A stretch of DNA of 12,885 bases from Treponema sp. (GTDB lineage Bacteria > Spirochaetota > Spirochaetia > Treponematales > Breznakiellaceae): contig JAISBK010000014.1 of NCBI GenBank assembly GCA_031266255.1, forward strand, positions 1 through 12,885. Reading direction: 5' to 3'. The number at the start of each line of letters is the position of its first letter. Position 1 is the first letter of the stretch. Position numbers and translations under genes: made by a program. Positions 6,359-12,806 of the stretch are shown in pieces. The notes beneath the pieces are model-generated. The model was not told the DNA's origin, did no database searches, and saw nothing but the letters and a program-made list of their open reading frames with translations.

Positions 6359-7209
6359 AAAAGCTTATAGAACGGGTTTTACTGTTCGTGATTGGATTTC
6401 CCCTGGTGATAGGGATCGTGGTCTTCCTGCCTTATAAGCACCATCTCGCGGTTAATCTCATGGTTATCATGGTAAGCGCTCTGGGCGCCGCGGAGTTCGC
6501 GGAACTCTTGCGAAAAAAAAACAGCTCCCTTGGCTCCCTCGAAGCTGCTTTCCTAGGAGCAGTAAGTCCTGCGGCGACAACCTTGGCGGTGAGTTTTGAC
6601 TATAACCAGAACTTCATCGCCGGGACTTTTATGGCAGGGGTTTCCTGGCTCTTGGTTTCCCGGATTTTTACCGGGGAAGATAAACTCAAGGATGCGGTAG
6701 GCCGGGTTGCCGCAGGTTGTGCGGTGCTGGTATATCCCGGACTGTTCATGTCCTGGATTATTCGGATGAACTGGTTAGCCCATGCAGACATGGTGCTCCT
6801 TATGTTCCTGCTTATCGTGATTGCCAATGACTCTCTGGCTTGGGCTACCGGTATGCTCTGGGGCAAGGGGAATCAAGGTATCATTCAGGTAAGCCCTCAC
6901 AAAAGCGTTGTAGGCTTTATCGGAGGACTCGCCGCTTCTATCATCGTTGGATTAGGGGCGGTTTTTTTTATTCCTCAAGCCTTTAGTTCAGGCCGGGTGC
7001 CCTCGGTAATCGCCGGTATACTCCTGGGACTCATATCCGGCGTGGCTGCTTGTCTGGGAGACTTGGGCGAATCGGCCTTAAAAAGAAGCGCCAATATAAA
7101 AGATTCCGGAACCCTCATGCCGGGTCGTGGAGGGGTCCTGGATAGCATTGATTCCATGAGCCTGGCCGCGCCGGTGTATTACCTATCCTATTGGTTCCTC
7201 TTTACCTAA
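6355..7209 (+). CDS. cdsA: Phosphatidate cytidylyltransferase (CDP-diacylglycerol synthase)
   Basis: A membrane enzyme that makes CDP-diacylglycerol from phosphatidic acid and CTP, the branch point of phospholipid synthesis. With the ATG at 6355 it is 284 residues. This start is chosen because GGGGGAGG lies 6 nt upstream and because ATGA overlaps the uppS stop, a standard coupling arrangement. The frame is also open upstream from a TTG at 6280, but that would lie inside uppS. Hydrophobic segments span most of the chain, beginning at residues 7-26. Family motifs are NDSLAWATGMLWG, SPHKSVVGFIGG and the C-terminal signature region SALKRSANIKDSG (240-252) then MPGRGGVLDSID. The usual signature reads PGHGGxxDRxD, so His is Arg258 and Arg is Ser264 here. 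The conserved aspartates are kept. Confidence 0.93.
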   Translation: MKKLIERVLLFVIGFPLVIGIVVFLPYKHHLAVNLMVIMVSALGAAEFAELLRKKNSSLGSLEAAFLGAVSPAATTLAVSFDYNQNFIAGTFMAGVSWLLVSRIFTGEDKLKDAVGRVAAGCAVLVYPGLFMSWIIRMNWLAHADMVLLMFLLIVIANDSLAWATGMLWGKGNQGIIQVSPHKSVVGFIGGLAASIIVGLGAVFFIPQAFSSGRVPSVIAGILLGLISGVAACLGDLGESALKRSANIKDSGTLMPGRGGVLDSIDSMSLAAPVYYLSYWFLFT

Positions 7210-7221
7210 GCAGCGTAAGCT

Positions 7222-8508
7222 CTAGGGGGATATCCGGCTCAAGACACTTGCTGCATGGGCCATAAGCCCTTCGGCCCGGGCGATCCGTTCCGCAGCTTGG
7301 CAGGCTTGGTTGTAACCTGGACCGGGAGTACAGCGAAGGGTCGTAAGGGTCTTGAGGAAATGGCGCACCGAAAGTCCTCCGGTAAACCGGGCGCTCCCTG
7401 CGGTGGGCAGGGTATGGTTGATCCCCGCGGTGTAATCCCCCAGGGCCTCTACCGCATGTTTCCCAATAAACAAGGAACCGTAATTTCTCAATGCAGGAAC
7501 CCAGGATTCCGGATCCGCCACCTGGAGTTCCAGGTGTTCCGGCGCAATGGTATTGGCAATGCGGATAGCCTCTTCTTTGGATCGGTAGATGATAATAAGT
7601 CCCCCTGCATCTAGGGAAGCCTGGGCAATAGAAGCGGTAGGTAAACCTGCAAGCCTTGCTTCCAGGCATTGCACTACGTGGTCGGCTAACGTACCGCTGG
7701 GAACTAAAACCCGGGCACGGGCATCCGGATCATGTTCGGCCTGGGCCAGCATATCTGCCGCGATAAGGTCTGGGGCGTCCTCGGCAATGATGAGCACATC
7801 TGTAGGACCGGCCACCAGATCGATCCCCACTTCACCGAAAAGCAGTCGTTTCGCGGCGGCAACGTACTTGTTACCAGGACCAACGACGACATCGACCCGC
7901 GGCACGGTCTGGGTACCCAAGGCCAAGGCAGCAATGGCCTGGGCGCCCCCCATGGCAAAGACCCGTCCTGCTCCGGCCAGATGAGCCGCGGCCATGATGC
8001 GGATATCCGGGAGGCCATGTTCTAGGGGAGGAGTGCTGACGATGAGTTCCTCAACCCCGGCAACCTCTGCGGGGATAAGACCCATGAGCACCGTGGAGAT
8101 GAGGGGAAACCGTCCTGCCGGGACATAGACTGCGGCTCTTTGTACCGGGACTACCTGTTGACCCGTAAACAGCCCAGGACTCGCGGCATATTCAAAATTG
8201 ACCCACTGGGCCTTCTGGTGCAGGGCAAAACCGCGGATATGGCCGACAGCCACTTCCAAGGCTGCCACCAGTTCCGGTTCAGTCTGTTTGAGGTGTTCTC
8301 CCGCAGCCTGTATGGTCTCCAGGGGAACCTCCAGGGTTTCAGGAGAAGCTTTGTCAAACTGAAGGGCAAAACGCCGGACTGCGGGATCTCCTTCACGCCG
8401 CACTGCGGCAATTATCTCCTGTACCGCAGCGATAAGGGTCTTATCTTCCTGTTGCGGACTAAGCCCCTGCCAAAAGGAATCAAAGTCTGTACTGTTAATA
8501 CAGTTCAT
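7222..8508 (-). CDS. hisD: Histidinol dehydrogenase (or close HisD-like dehydrogenase)
   Basis: This enzyme carries out the last two steps of histidine synthesis, oxidising L-histidinol to L-histidine with two NAD+ and a zinc ion. It has 428 residues, the family length. Known functional residues align: zinc and substrate ligands Gln256 and His259 in QAEHD, the catalytic pair Glu324-His325 in APEHLEL, Asp358 in GDYTAGINHTLPTAG, and Glu413/His418 in AEGLMAH. The NAD-site motifs GGAQAIAALALGT and GPGNKYV are present. Two motifs differ from textbook HisD: AGPTDVLIIAE instead of AGPSEVL, and YVPAGRFPLISTVLM instead of PGG-APYPSSVLM. These variants also occur in HisD-like paralogues such as sulfopropanediol dehydrogenase. 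No other his gene is nearby, so the assignment to histidine synthesis rests on the retained ligands. The ATG at 8508 has AGGAAG 6 nt upstream. Confidence 0.85.
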   Translation of the reverse strand: MNCINSTDFDSFWQGLSPQQEDKTLIAAVQEIIAAVRREGDPAVRRFALQFDKASPETLEVPLETIQAAGEHLKQTEPELVAALEVAVGHIRGFALHQKAQWVNFEYAASPGLFTGQQVVPVQRAAVYVPAGRFPLISTVLMGLIPAEVAGVEELIVSTPPLEHGLPDIRIMAAAHLAGAGRVFAMGGAQAIAALALGTQTVPRVDVVVGPGNKYVAAAKRLLFGEVGIDLVAGPTDVLIIAEDAPDLIAADMLAQAEHDPDARARVLVPSGTLADHVVQCLEARLAGLPTASIAQASLDAGGLIIIYRSKEEAIRIANTIAPEHLELQVADPESWVPALRNYGSLFIGKHAVEALGDYTAGINHTLPTAGSARFTGGLSVRHFLKTLTTLRCTPGPGYNQACQAAERIARAEGLMAHAASVLSRISP

Positions 8509-8546
8509 AGATGCTTCCTGTTAAACATGCTTCTCAACATTGCTTG

Positions 8547-8575
8547 AGTATACCAGATGCGAAGTAAACAAGAAA
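8547..8575 (-). promoter_or_regulatory. Extended -10 promoter of hisD
   Basis: On the minus strand TGGTATACT gives a TATACT hexamer (8552-8547) with the extended TG element. A weak -35, TTCTTG (8574-8569), sits 16 nt upstream. The start would be near 8540, giving a leader of about 31 nt before the hisD ATG. Confidence 0.45.
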
Positions 8576-8654
8576 AGGAGCCAATTTCAGAACTCAGTTG
8601 GTTTTGAAAAACCTCCCTTTTATTTTTTTTCTTTTCTTCTTATACTGTACTCTA

Positions 8655-9665
8655 ATGATGACAGGGAAGCAGGGCGTTTCCAAGCGCTGGAACGATATAG
8701 TTTTAAGGTTGTTTTGGTGGGGCGTAGTAGCTTGTATGCTTCCTTTTTCGATAAGTGCCCAGGCAGTGCAGGCTCAAAAGCCTGCGGGGTTCCCTGCCCT
8801 GTATTTCATGGATACGGTGCGTTCCCTTGGTAGACCGGGAAACTATAGGGTTCTTCAGGAAGAAGAACTACCGGTCCCCCTGGAGCGCGAGATCTCCATC
8901 CTCCTCAATAATGATATTCTCGCGTTTTATGGACATCCCAATTCGGTGAACATGGGCATCCTCGGCAGATACTCCATTGAGGAATTAGACGCCCGTCTCA
9001 CCCGACTGGCAGCGGAATACCGGGCGGTGAGCGGGGGGCGGGGAGTGCGTAAGGCCTTCTATATTATCTTTGGTACGGTATGGCCTCAAGGAGAAATCGG
9101 TATCATCAATGAAGAACTGCTGATGAAATATATAAACTATGGACTGAGCCACGATCTGCTGATCTTCATTGATCATCAGATAGGCCGGTATAATCCTGTG
9201 GATTCCATTAAAAGAATGTTTCCTTTTCTCCGCTATCCTAATGTCCATCTTGCCCTAGACCCTGAATGGCGGACCACCAAGCCCATGCAGGAAATCGGTA
9301 CGGTTACCGCGGAGGAAATCAACCAAGCTCAAAAAGCTATGGAAGATTATATGGTGGCAAACCAGATCCCCGGAGAACGCATGTTGGTAATCCATCAGTT
9401 TAATTGGCGGATGATCAAGAACCGGGAACAGGTACGGGCCAACTTTCAGCGGGTCCGGCTGGTACACTGCGCGGATGGTTTTGGGGCGCCTCATCTAAAA
9501 CGGGATTCCTATGCGTTTAATGCCCAGGCTGGGAATATGCCGGTTAAGGGTTTCAAACTGTTCTATAACTTCGGTATTCCCGGAGCCGGATACGACAACC
9601 CGCTACTCACCCCCAAGCAAGTTTATGAACTCAATCCCCGGCCCTACGTCATTATGTATCAGTAA
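8655..9665 (+). CDS. Secreted protein of unknown function, TIM-barrel-like
   Basis: A 336-residue protein counted from the ATG at 8655. Basic residues KRW (10-12) are followed by a hydrophobic stretch (15-34) and an SAQAVQAQ segment, so signal peptidase I cleavage after Ala37 or Ala40 is likely. VVAC at residues 24-27 could be read as a lipobox but sits early. The mature part alternates strands and helices with conserved-looking acidic patches: IFIDHQIGR (172), ALDPEWR (202), VIHQFNWRMI (247), HCADGFGAPH (272), GFKLFYNF (299) and the ending NPRPYVIMYQ. I recall similar LDPEW...HQF...DGFG...GFKLFY series in uncharacterised exported proteins of actinobacteria; a polysaccharide or wall-directed hydrolase is possible but not shown. 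The start is uncertain: the frame is open from a TTG at 8598, with AAAAGGAG 17 nt before it, while ATG 8655 has no ribosome site but a TATACT 8 nt upstream. Confidence 0.7.
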   Translation: MMTGKQGVSKRWNDIVLRLFWWGVVACMLPFSISAQAVQAQKPAGFPALYFMDTVRSLGRPGNYRVLQEEELPVPLEREISILLNNDILAFYGHPNSVNMGILGRYSIEELDARLTRLAAEYRAVSGGRGVRKAFYIIFGTVWPQGEIGIINEELLMKYINYGLSHDLLIFIDHQIGRYNPVDSIKRMFPFLRYPNVHLALDPEWRTTKPMQEIGTVTAEEINQAQKAMEDYMVANQIPGERMLVIHQFNWRMIKNREQVRANFQRVRLVHCADGFGAPHLKRDSYAFNAQAGNMPVKGFKLFYNFGIPGAGYDNPLLTPKQVYELNPRPYVIMYQ

Positions 9666-9877
9666 ACCTGGGGGAGCCACTGGTAAGAGCCTGTTTAATA
9701 GCAGGCGGGTATTTCGGAGGACCTGTTGTTTTTCCAAGAAGTTATTCAACCACGGGAAAGCGTTTGCAATGGCATTTTTTTACCTCAATTACGGCTTCGT
9801 TTAAGGCTCATCATACTTTGTGGATCACCTCCTATTATTAATATTCAAATGAAAGAAAATAGAAAAATCATACAGCA

Positions 9878-9926
9878 GAAACCGGAAAAAATGCGGAATT
9901 ATGTTTAGGGCACCGGTTTCCGGTTT
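9878..9926. repeat. Inverted repeat GAAACCGG/CCGGTTTC with an extra tandem copy
   Basis: GAAACCGG at 9878-9885 is the exact reverse complement of CCGGTTTC at 9913-9920, with a 27-nt spacer. A second direct CCGGTTT follows at 9920-9926. No T-run accompanies it, so it is not an obvious terminator. Confidence 0.4.
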
Positions 9927-9939
9927 AAGCTCTGCATAC

Positions 9940-9970
9940 AAAAAGGCTATCCGGAATTCCGGACAGCCTT
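9940..9970 (-). terminator. Rho-independent terminator of the xylanase gene
   Basis: On the minus strand AAGGCTGTCCGG (9970-9959) pairs with CCGGATAGCCTT (9954-9943) around an AATT loop, with one G-T pair, and the arm is followed by T residues (TTTTTG in all). It lies about 37 nt past the xylanase stop. A second small stem, CTTACG with CGTAAG (9976-9994), sits between the stop and the terminator. Confidence 0.85.
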
Positions 9971-10007
9971 GGAACCTTACGCGTTTACCGTAAGAGCAAC
10001 TAAACTA

Positions 10008-12644
10008 TTAGAACTGCGGTACATAATCAGACTGAACTTTGGCGTATTCTCCTTCAAAATAAGCGTCCAGGTACGAATGTCCCAGGATGAATTTGTCCGG
10101 GTCCATCACGCCGTAATAGCCCTGGTTCGCATGTTGAAGGCTGTTAAAGAGCACATAACTGCCTTGCCAGCCGGAGCCGGATAAGCCCCAGCTTATGATG
10201 TGGTCGATATACACCGCGTATTTGGAGAACATCTTGTAGAGCAGGGCGTACTGATACCCAAGGGCGTCGGCCTGTTTTTGGTTCATGACCGCGGGTGCGG
10301 TCGCTCCGCCGCCGGGCGCGGATTCGGGTATCTTAAGGTCAAGCTCTGAATACGCTATGCCGCTCAACAGGCCCTGATCAACCAGGCCGGCGTACAGGGC
10401 GATTGCGCGCTGGTTGTCGCTGGCCAGGGTGCGGCCAATAGAGTCGTGCCCCTGGATGCCCATGACTTCGATTAGGGGCCGGTCGTCGTACAGTTCGTCC
10501 GTCTGCCACAGGGTGTTCAATTCCTTGATCATGTTGTAGGCCATCTTTGCCTTGGACCAGGTAGCGATGCCGTAATCGTTGTACGTCAGGCGGGGAGGAT
10601 TCGCCATAACATAAGCGTCAATGTTACCAGGCGTACCATCGGTTCCGACGCGATCATGGAGGTCAAGCTTCATGTATTCGGGCAGGTTGGCATAATTCGC
10701 CTTGAACTTCGCCGCCATCTGGGCGTTGGGTACGGCGATGTGGGCGTACTTGAAGATCAGGTAGATGTAATGCTGACGCAGATCATCGAAATCATCGTCC
10801 GTCATAGCCGCAAGCCAGGAGATGCTCTTAAGGCCGGACTTCCATCCGTTCGGGGTTTGCGCGATAAGGGTGCTGTGCCGGCTTTCGTGGATTTCCTCGT
10901 TAAGCACATCAAAGGAATGGAAGGGAATAATCCCCCGCTCTTCACTGGAACCGTACTTCTTGTCGGCGGTCATAAAATGCCGGAGTTCGTACGTGATGTG
11001 GTTAAAGTACACCCGCCGGGCGTCTTCCTTTTTCACCCGCCAGAACGGCCCTGCTGCGCTGTTGCCGTAGGCATAGAATTTACCGTCGGCGTTCCAGGTC
11101 ATATCAAGGTGTTCTGGTATCATCTGCCGCATCCAAACCGGCGCCTGGTTGTACCAAGCCAGGACATGACCGTGGTTCTTGAAGCCTCCTGCTGGTTCAC
11201 CGGTGAAATGGGAGTCCCGAATAGCCTGATATGAGGCGGTCGGGAAGCGGTACTCGTCCAGAGCGCTTTCGCCCGCAGTCCCGCTCCAGCTGGTAAAACC
11301 GGTATCCCTGCTGGCAAGCCATGAGGGATACTTCTGATGTACGCTTTCCGCCTTGAGGTTGTTACCGTCTACGAAAATTTCGTAATGATTGGCCCGTACC
11401 GAGTCTTGCTCAACCGCTCCTGTCCCGATGGCGCCCACCATAAATAAGCCGTTCTGTTCGTTATACTTGCCCCTGATTGAGAGAACATCGGCCTGGCCTT
11501 CTTTTTCCGAACCTTCCGTGTCCTCATCCACGAGGGGGATAGCTATTCCGTTCGGATCCGGCTTGGTTATTTTGATATTGCCGACCATGAGTACGTCGCC
11601 GTCAACTACCGCACCGGTTTCGGTTTCAAAATCAATATTGAGGTAGTTCCAGGTCCCGTTGGCTGCGGACGCTATTCTGACATGCTGCTTTGACCAGGTC
11701 TCGTCTTCATACCGGTCAATCCAATCCGGATTCAGGTTATTGATGGCGCTCAGATTTTCGGTTCGGATATAGGGTACGGCTTTACCGCTTCCATTACTGC
11801 CGTTGCCGCTTTGATTTCCTTCGCCACCCGTGTCGGTCGACCAGAGACCCATCCTCATCCATTTTCCTGCGGCACTCAGGGGATAGTAAAGGTCAAATTC
11901 GATGAAGGTGGCGTTGTTCACGGTTACCGCTTGAGTCAGCGGCGCCCTTATGCCGAATCCGCCGAAACTCCTTCCGCTAAGCGCCGGATTATGATAGGCA
12001 TGAACCTTGATTAGGCCGCCCGATTCACCTGTGAAAGGATTCGCTATAACCTCCACATCACCATCGTTGCCGGTCCAGGGGAGCCGCCCTTCGTTGGCCC
12101 GCCACCGGTGCAATTTGCCGTCATTAAAAGAGGCGTAGTTTGCCTCGGTAGTCCCCACCTCTGTGGTCCAGGAGTCCCCAATCTCGGGGGTTCCGGCGTT
12201 GAGGGTTACTTGAGAAGAAGTAAGATAGGGAATACCCTCCCCGGGATTGCCCCGGAAATAGGGGTCAGAACCATCCGCTTTTATCGCTGCCTTGAACGTT
12301 GCTAACGCCGCTTCCAAAGCCCCGGCAACCCTTGGCGCATCCTCATCGTTGGACATCTCCTTTGCGGCCATCAAGGTATCCTCAAGGGCGTTCATCTCCT
12401 GCCTGGTAACCCAAGGTTTGGACAGGTCTGCTACATCGGAACCGTCTCCGGTGTCGCTGACTTGTACGGTAAAATAATCGTTGCTCTTGTAGAACTCCGC
12501 CTCCTTAATGAGACTTCTTACCGCAACAAACGGATCATTGGAGGGTTGCTTGGCAGTAGTACTAGGGCATCCCGCGAACATAAACAACCCGAATATCAGC
12601 AAGGACGCCGATATTCCCGATACAAACCAATTACGCTTCTTCAT
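10008..12644 (-). CDS. GH10 endo-1,4-beta-xylanase lipoprotein, multimodular
   Basis: An 878-residue exported enzyme that should cut the xylan backbone of plant hemicellulose. The ATG at 12644 is chosen over the GTG at 12653 because AGGAGG (12655-12660) is 10 nt upstream of it but only one base from the GTG. KKRNW, a hydrophobic run and the lipobox MFAGC give lipid-modified Cys26, so the enzyme is probably membrane-anchored. Residues about 37-125 form a helical FIVAR-like module (GSDVADLSKPWVT...LEAALATFKAAIKADG). Residues about 140-365 look like a beta-sandwich, probably carbohydrate-binding, with an Asn/Gly/Ser-rich loop near 275-287. The GH10 barrel runs from about 388 to the end. It has GHVLAWYNQAP (His493), the acid/base Glu583 in FDVLNEE, GIQGHDS, the nucleophile Glu767 in AYSELDL, and SWGLSGSGW. 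At about 490 residues it exceeds the usual 320, so loops are enlarged. Confidence 0.92.
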   Translation of the reverse strand: MKKRNWFVSGISASLLIFGLFMFAGCPSTTAKQPSNDPFVAVRSLIKEAEFYKSNDYFTVQVSDTGDGSDVADLSKPWVTRQEMNALEDTLMAAKEMSNDEDAPRVAGALEAALATFKAAIKADGSDPYFRGNPGEGIPYLTSSQVTLNAGTPEIGDSWTTEVGTTEANYASFNDGKLHRWRANEGRLPWTGNDGDVEVIANPFTGESGGLIKVHAYHNPALSGRSFGGFGIRAPLTQAVTVNNATFIEFDLYYPLSAAGKWMRMGLWSTDTGGEGNQSGNGSNGSGKAVPYIRTENLSAINNLNPDWIDRYEDETWSKQHVRIASAANGTWNYLNIDFETETGAVVDGDVLMVGNIKITKPDPNGIAIPLVDEDTEGSEKEGQADVLSIRGKYNEQNGLFMVGAIGTGAVEQDSVRANHYEIFVDGNNLKAESVHQKYPSWLASRDTGFTSWSGTAGESALDEYRFPTASYQAIRDSHFTGEPAGGFKNHGHVLAWYNQAPVWMRQMIPEHLDMTWNADGKFYAYGNSAAGPFWRVKKEDARRVYFNHITYELRHFMTADKKYGSSEERGIIPFHSFDVLNEEIHESRHSTLIAQTPNGWKSGLKSISWLAAMTDDDFDDLRQHYIYLIFKYAHIAVPNAQMAAKFKANYANLPEYMKLDLHDRVGTDGTPGNIDAYVMANPPRLTYNDYGIATWSKAKMAYNMIKELNTLWQTDELYDDRPLIEVMGIQGHDSIGRTLASDNQRAIALYAGLVDQGLLSGIAYSELDLKIPESAPGGGATAPAVMNQKQADALGYQYALLYKMFSKYAVYIDHIISWGLSGSGWQGSYVLFNSLQHANQGYYGVMDPDKFILGHSYLDAYFEGEYAKVQSDYVPQF

Positions 12645-12703
12645 GAAAACCACATCCTCCTTTTGACAAGTGATATAGAGAATATCCTTATCAGATTGGG
12701 TCC

Positions 12704-12733
12704 ATTATACCTTAGGTTTTATTGCCTTATCAA
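12704..12733 (-). promoter_or_regulatory. Sigma70 promoter of the xylanase gene
   Basis: On the minus strand TTGATA (12733-12728) and a consensus TATAAT (12709-12704) are separated by 18 nt. The start would be near 12697, about 53 nt before the ATG at 12644. The AGGAGG ribosome site lies within this leader. Confidence 0.7.
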
Positions 12734-12741
12734 TAGAAAAT

Positions 12742-12765
12742 GTTAAATTGCTGCAGCAGAACAAC
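12742..12765. promoter_or_regulatory. 24-bp imperfect dyad upstream of the xylanase promoter
   Basis: GTT-N4-TGCTGCAGCA-N4-AAC is symmetric about 12753/12754. It is centred about 56 bp upstream of the predicted xylanase start, a usual place for an activator, and just outside the coaD -35 on the other side. A role as a regulator site is inference. Confidence 0.3.
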
Positions 12766-12771
12766 GGTTTC

Positions 12772-12800
12772 TTGACTTCCCCGTATACCTGTTCTATACT
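12772..12800 (+). promoter_or_regulatory. Sigma70 promoter of coaD
   Basis: TTGACT (12772-12777) and TATACT (12795-12800) are separated by 17 nt. Counting seven bases on from the -10 puts the start at 12807, the first base of the coaD ATG. Confidence 0.75.
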
Positions 12801-12806
12801 TTTACC

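Larger units (their letters stand above)
9666..10007. other. 342-bp convergent intergenic region
   Basis: Both flanking genes point into this gap. It holds the xylanase terminator (9940-9970), a small hairpin at 9689-9706 (GCCTG/CAGGC) after the plus-strand gene, a cre/LacI-like sequence at 9755-9769, and a repeated CCGGTTT at 9913-9926 matched by an inverted copy at 9878-9885. I see no coding sequence that looks real. No convincing terminator for the plus-strand gene is visible apart from the weak 9689-9706 stem. Confidence 0.5.

Noticed and set aside
9505..9804. Plus-strand 97-codon frame overlapping the end of the secreted-protein gene
   Set aside because: Out-of-frame shadow running into intergenic DNA, without a family match.
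10656..11234. Plus-strand 192-codon frame opposite the xylanase
   Set aside because: Antisense to the GH10 catalytic core; unusual composition and no recognised domain.
12645..12653. GTG start for the xylanase three codons upstream
   Set aside because: Only one base separates it from the AGGAGG ribosome site, whereas the ATG at 12644 has workable spacing and gives a standard lipoprotein signal.
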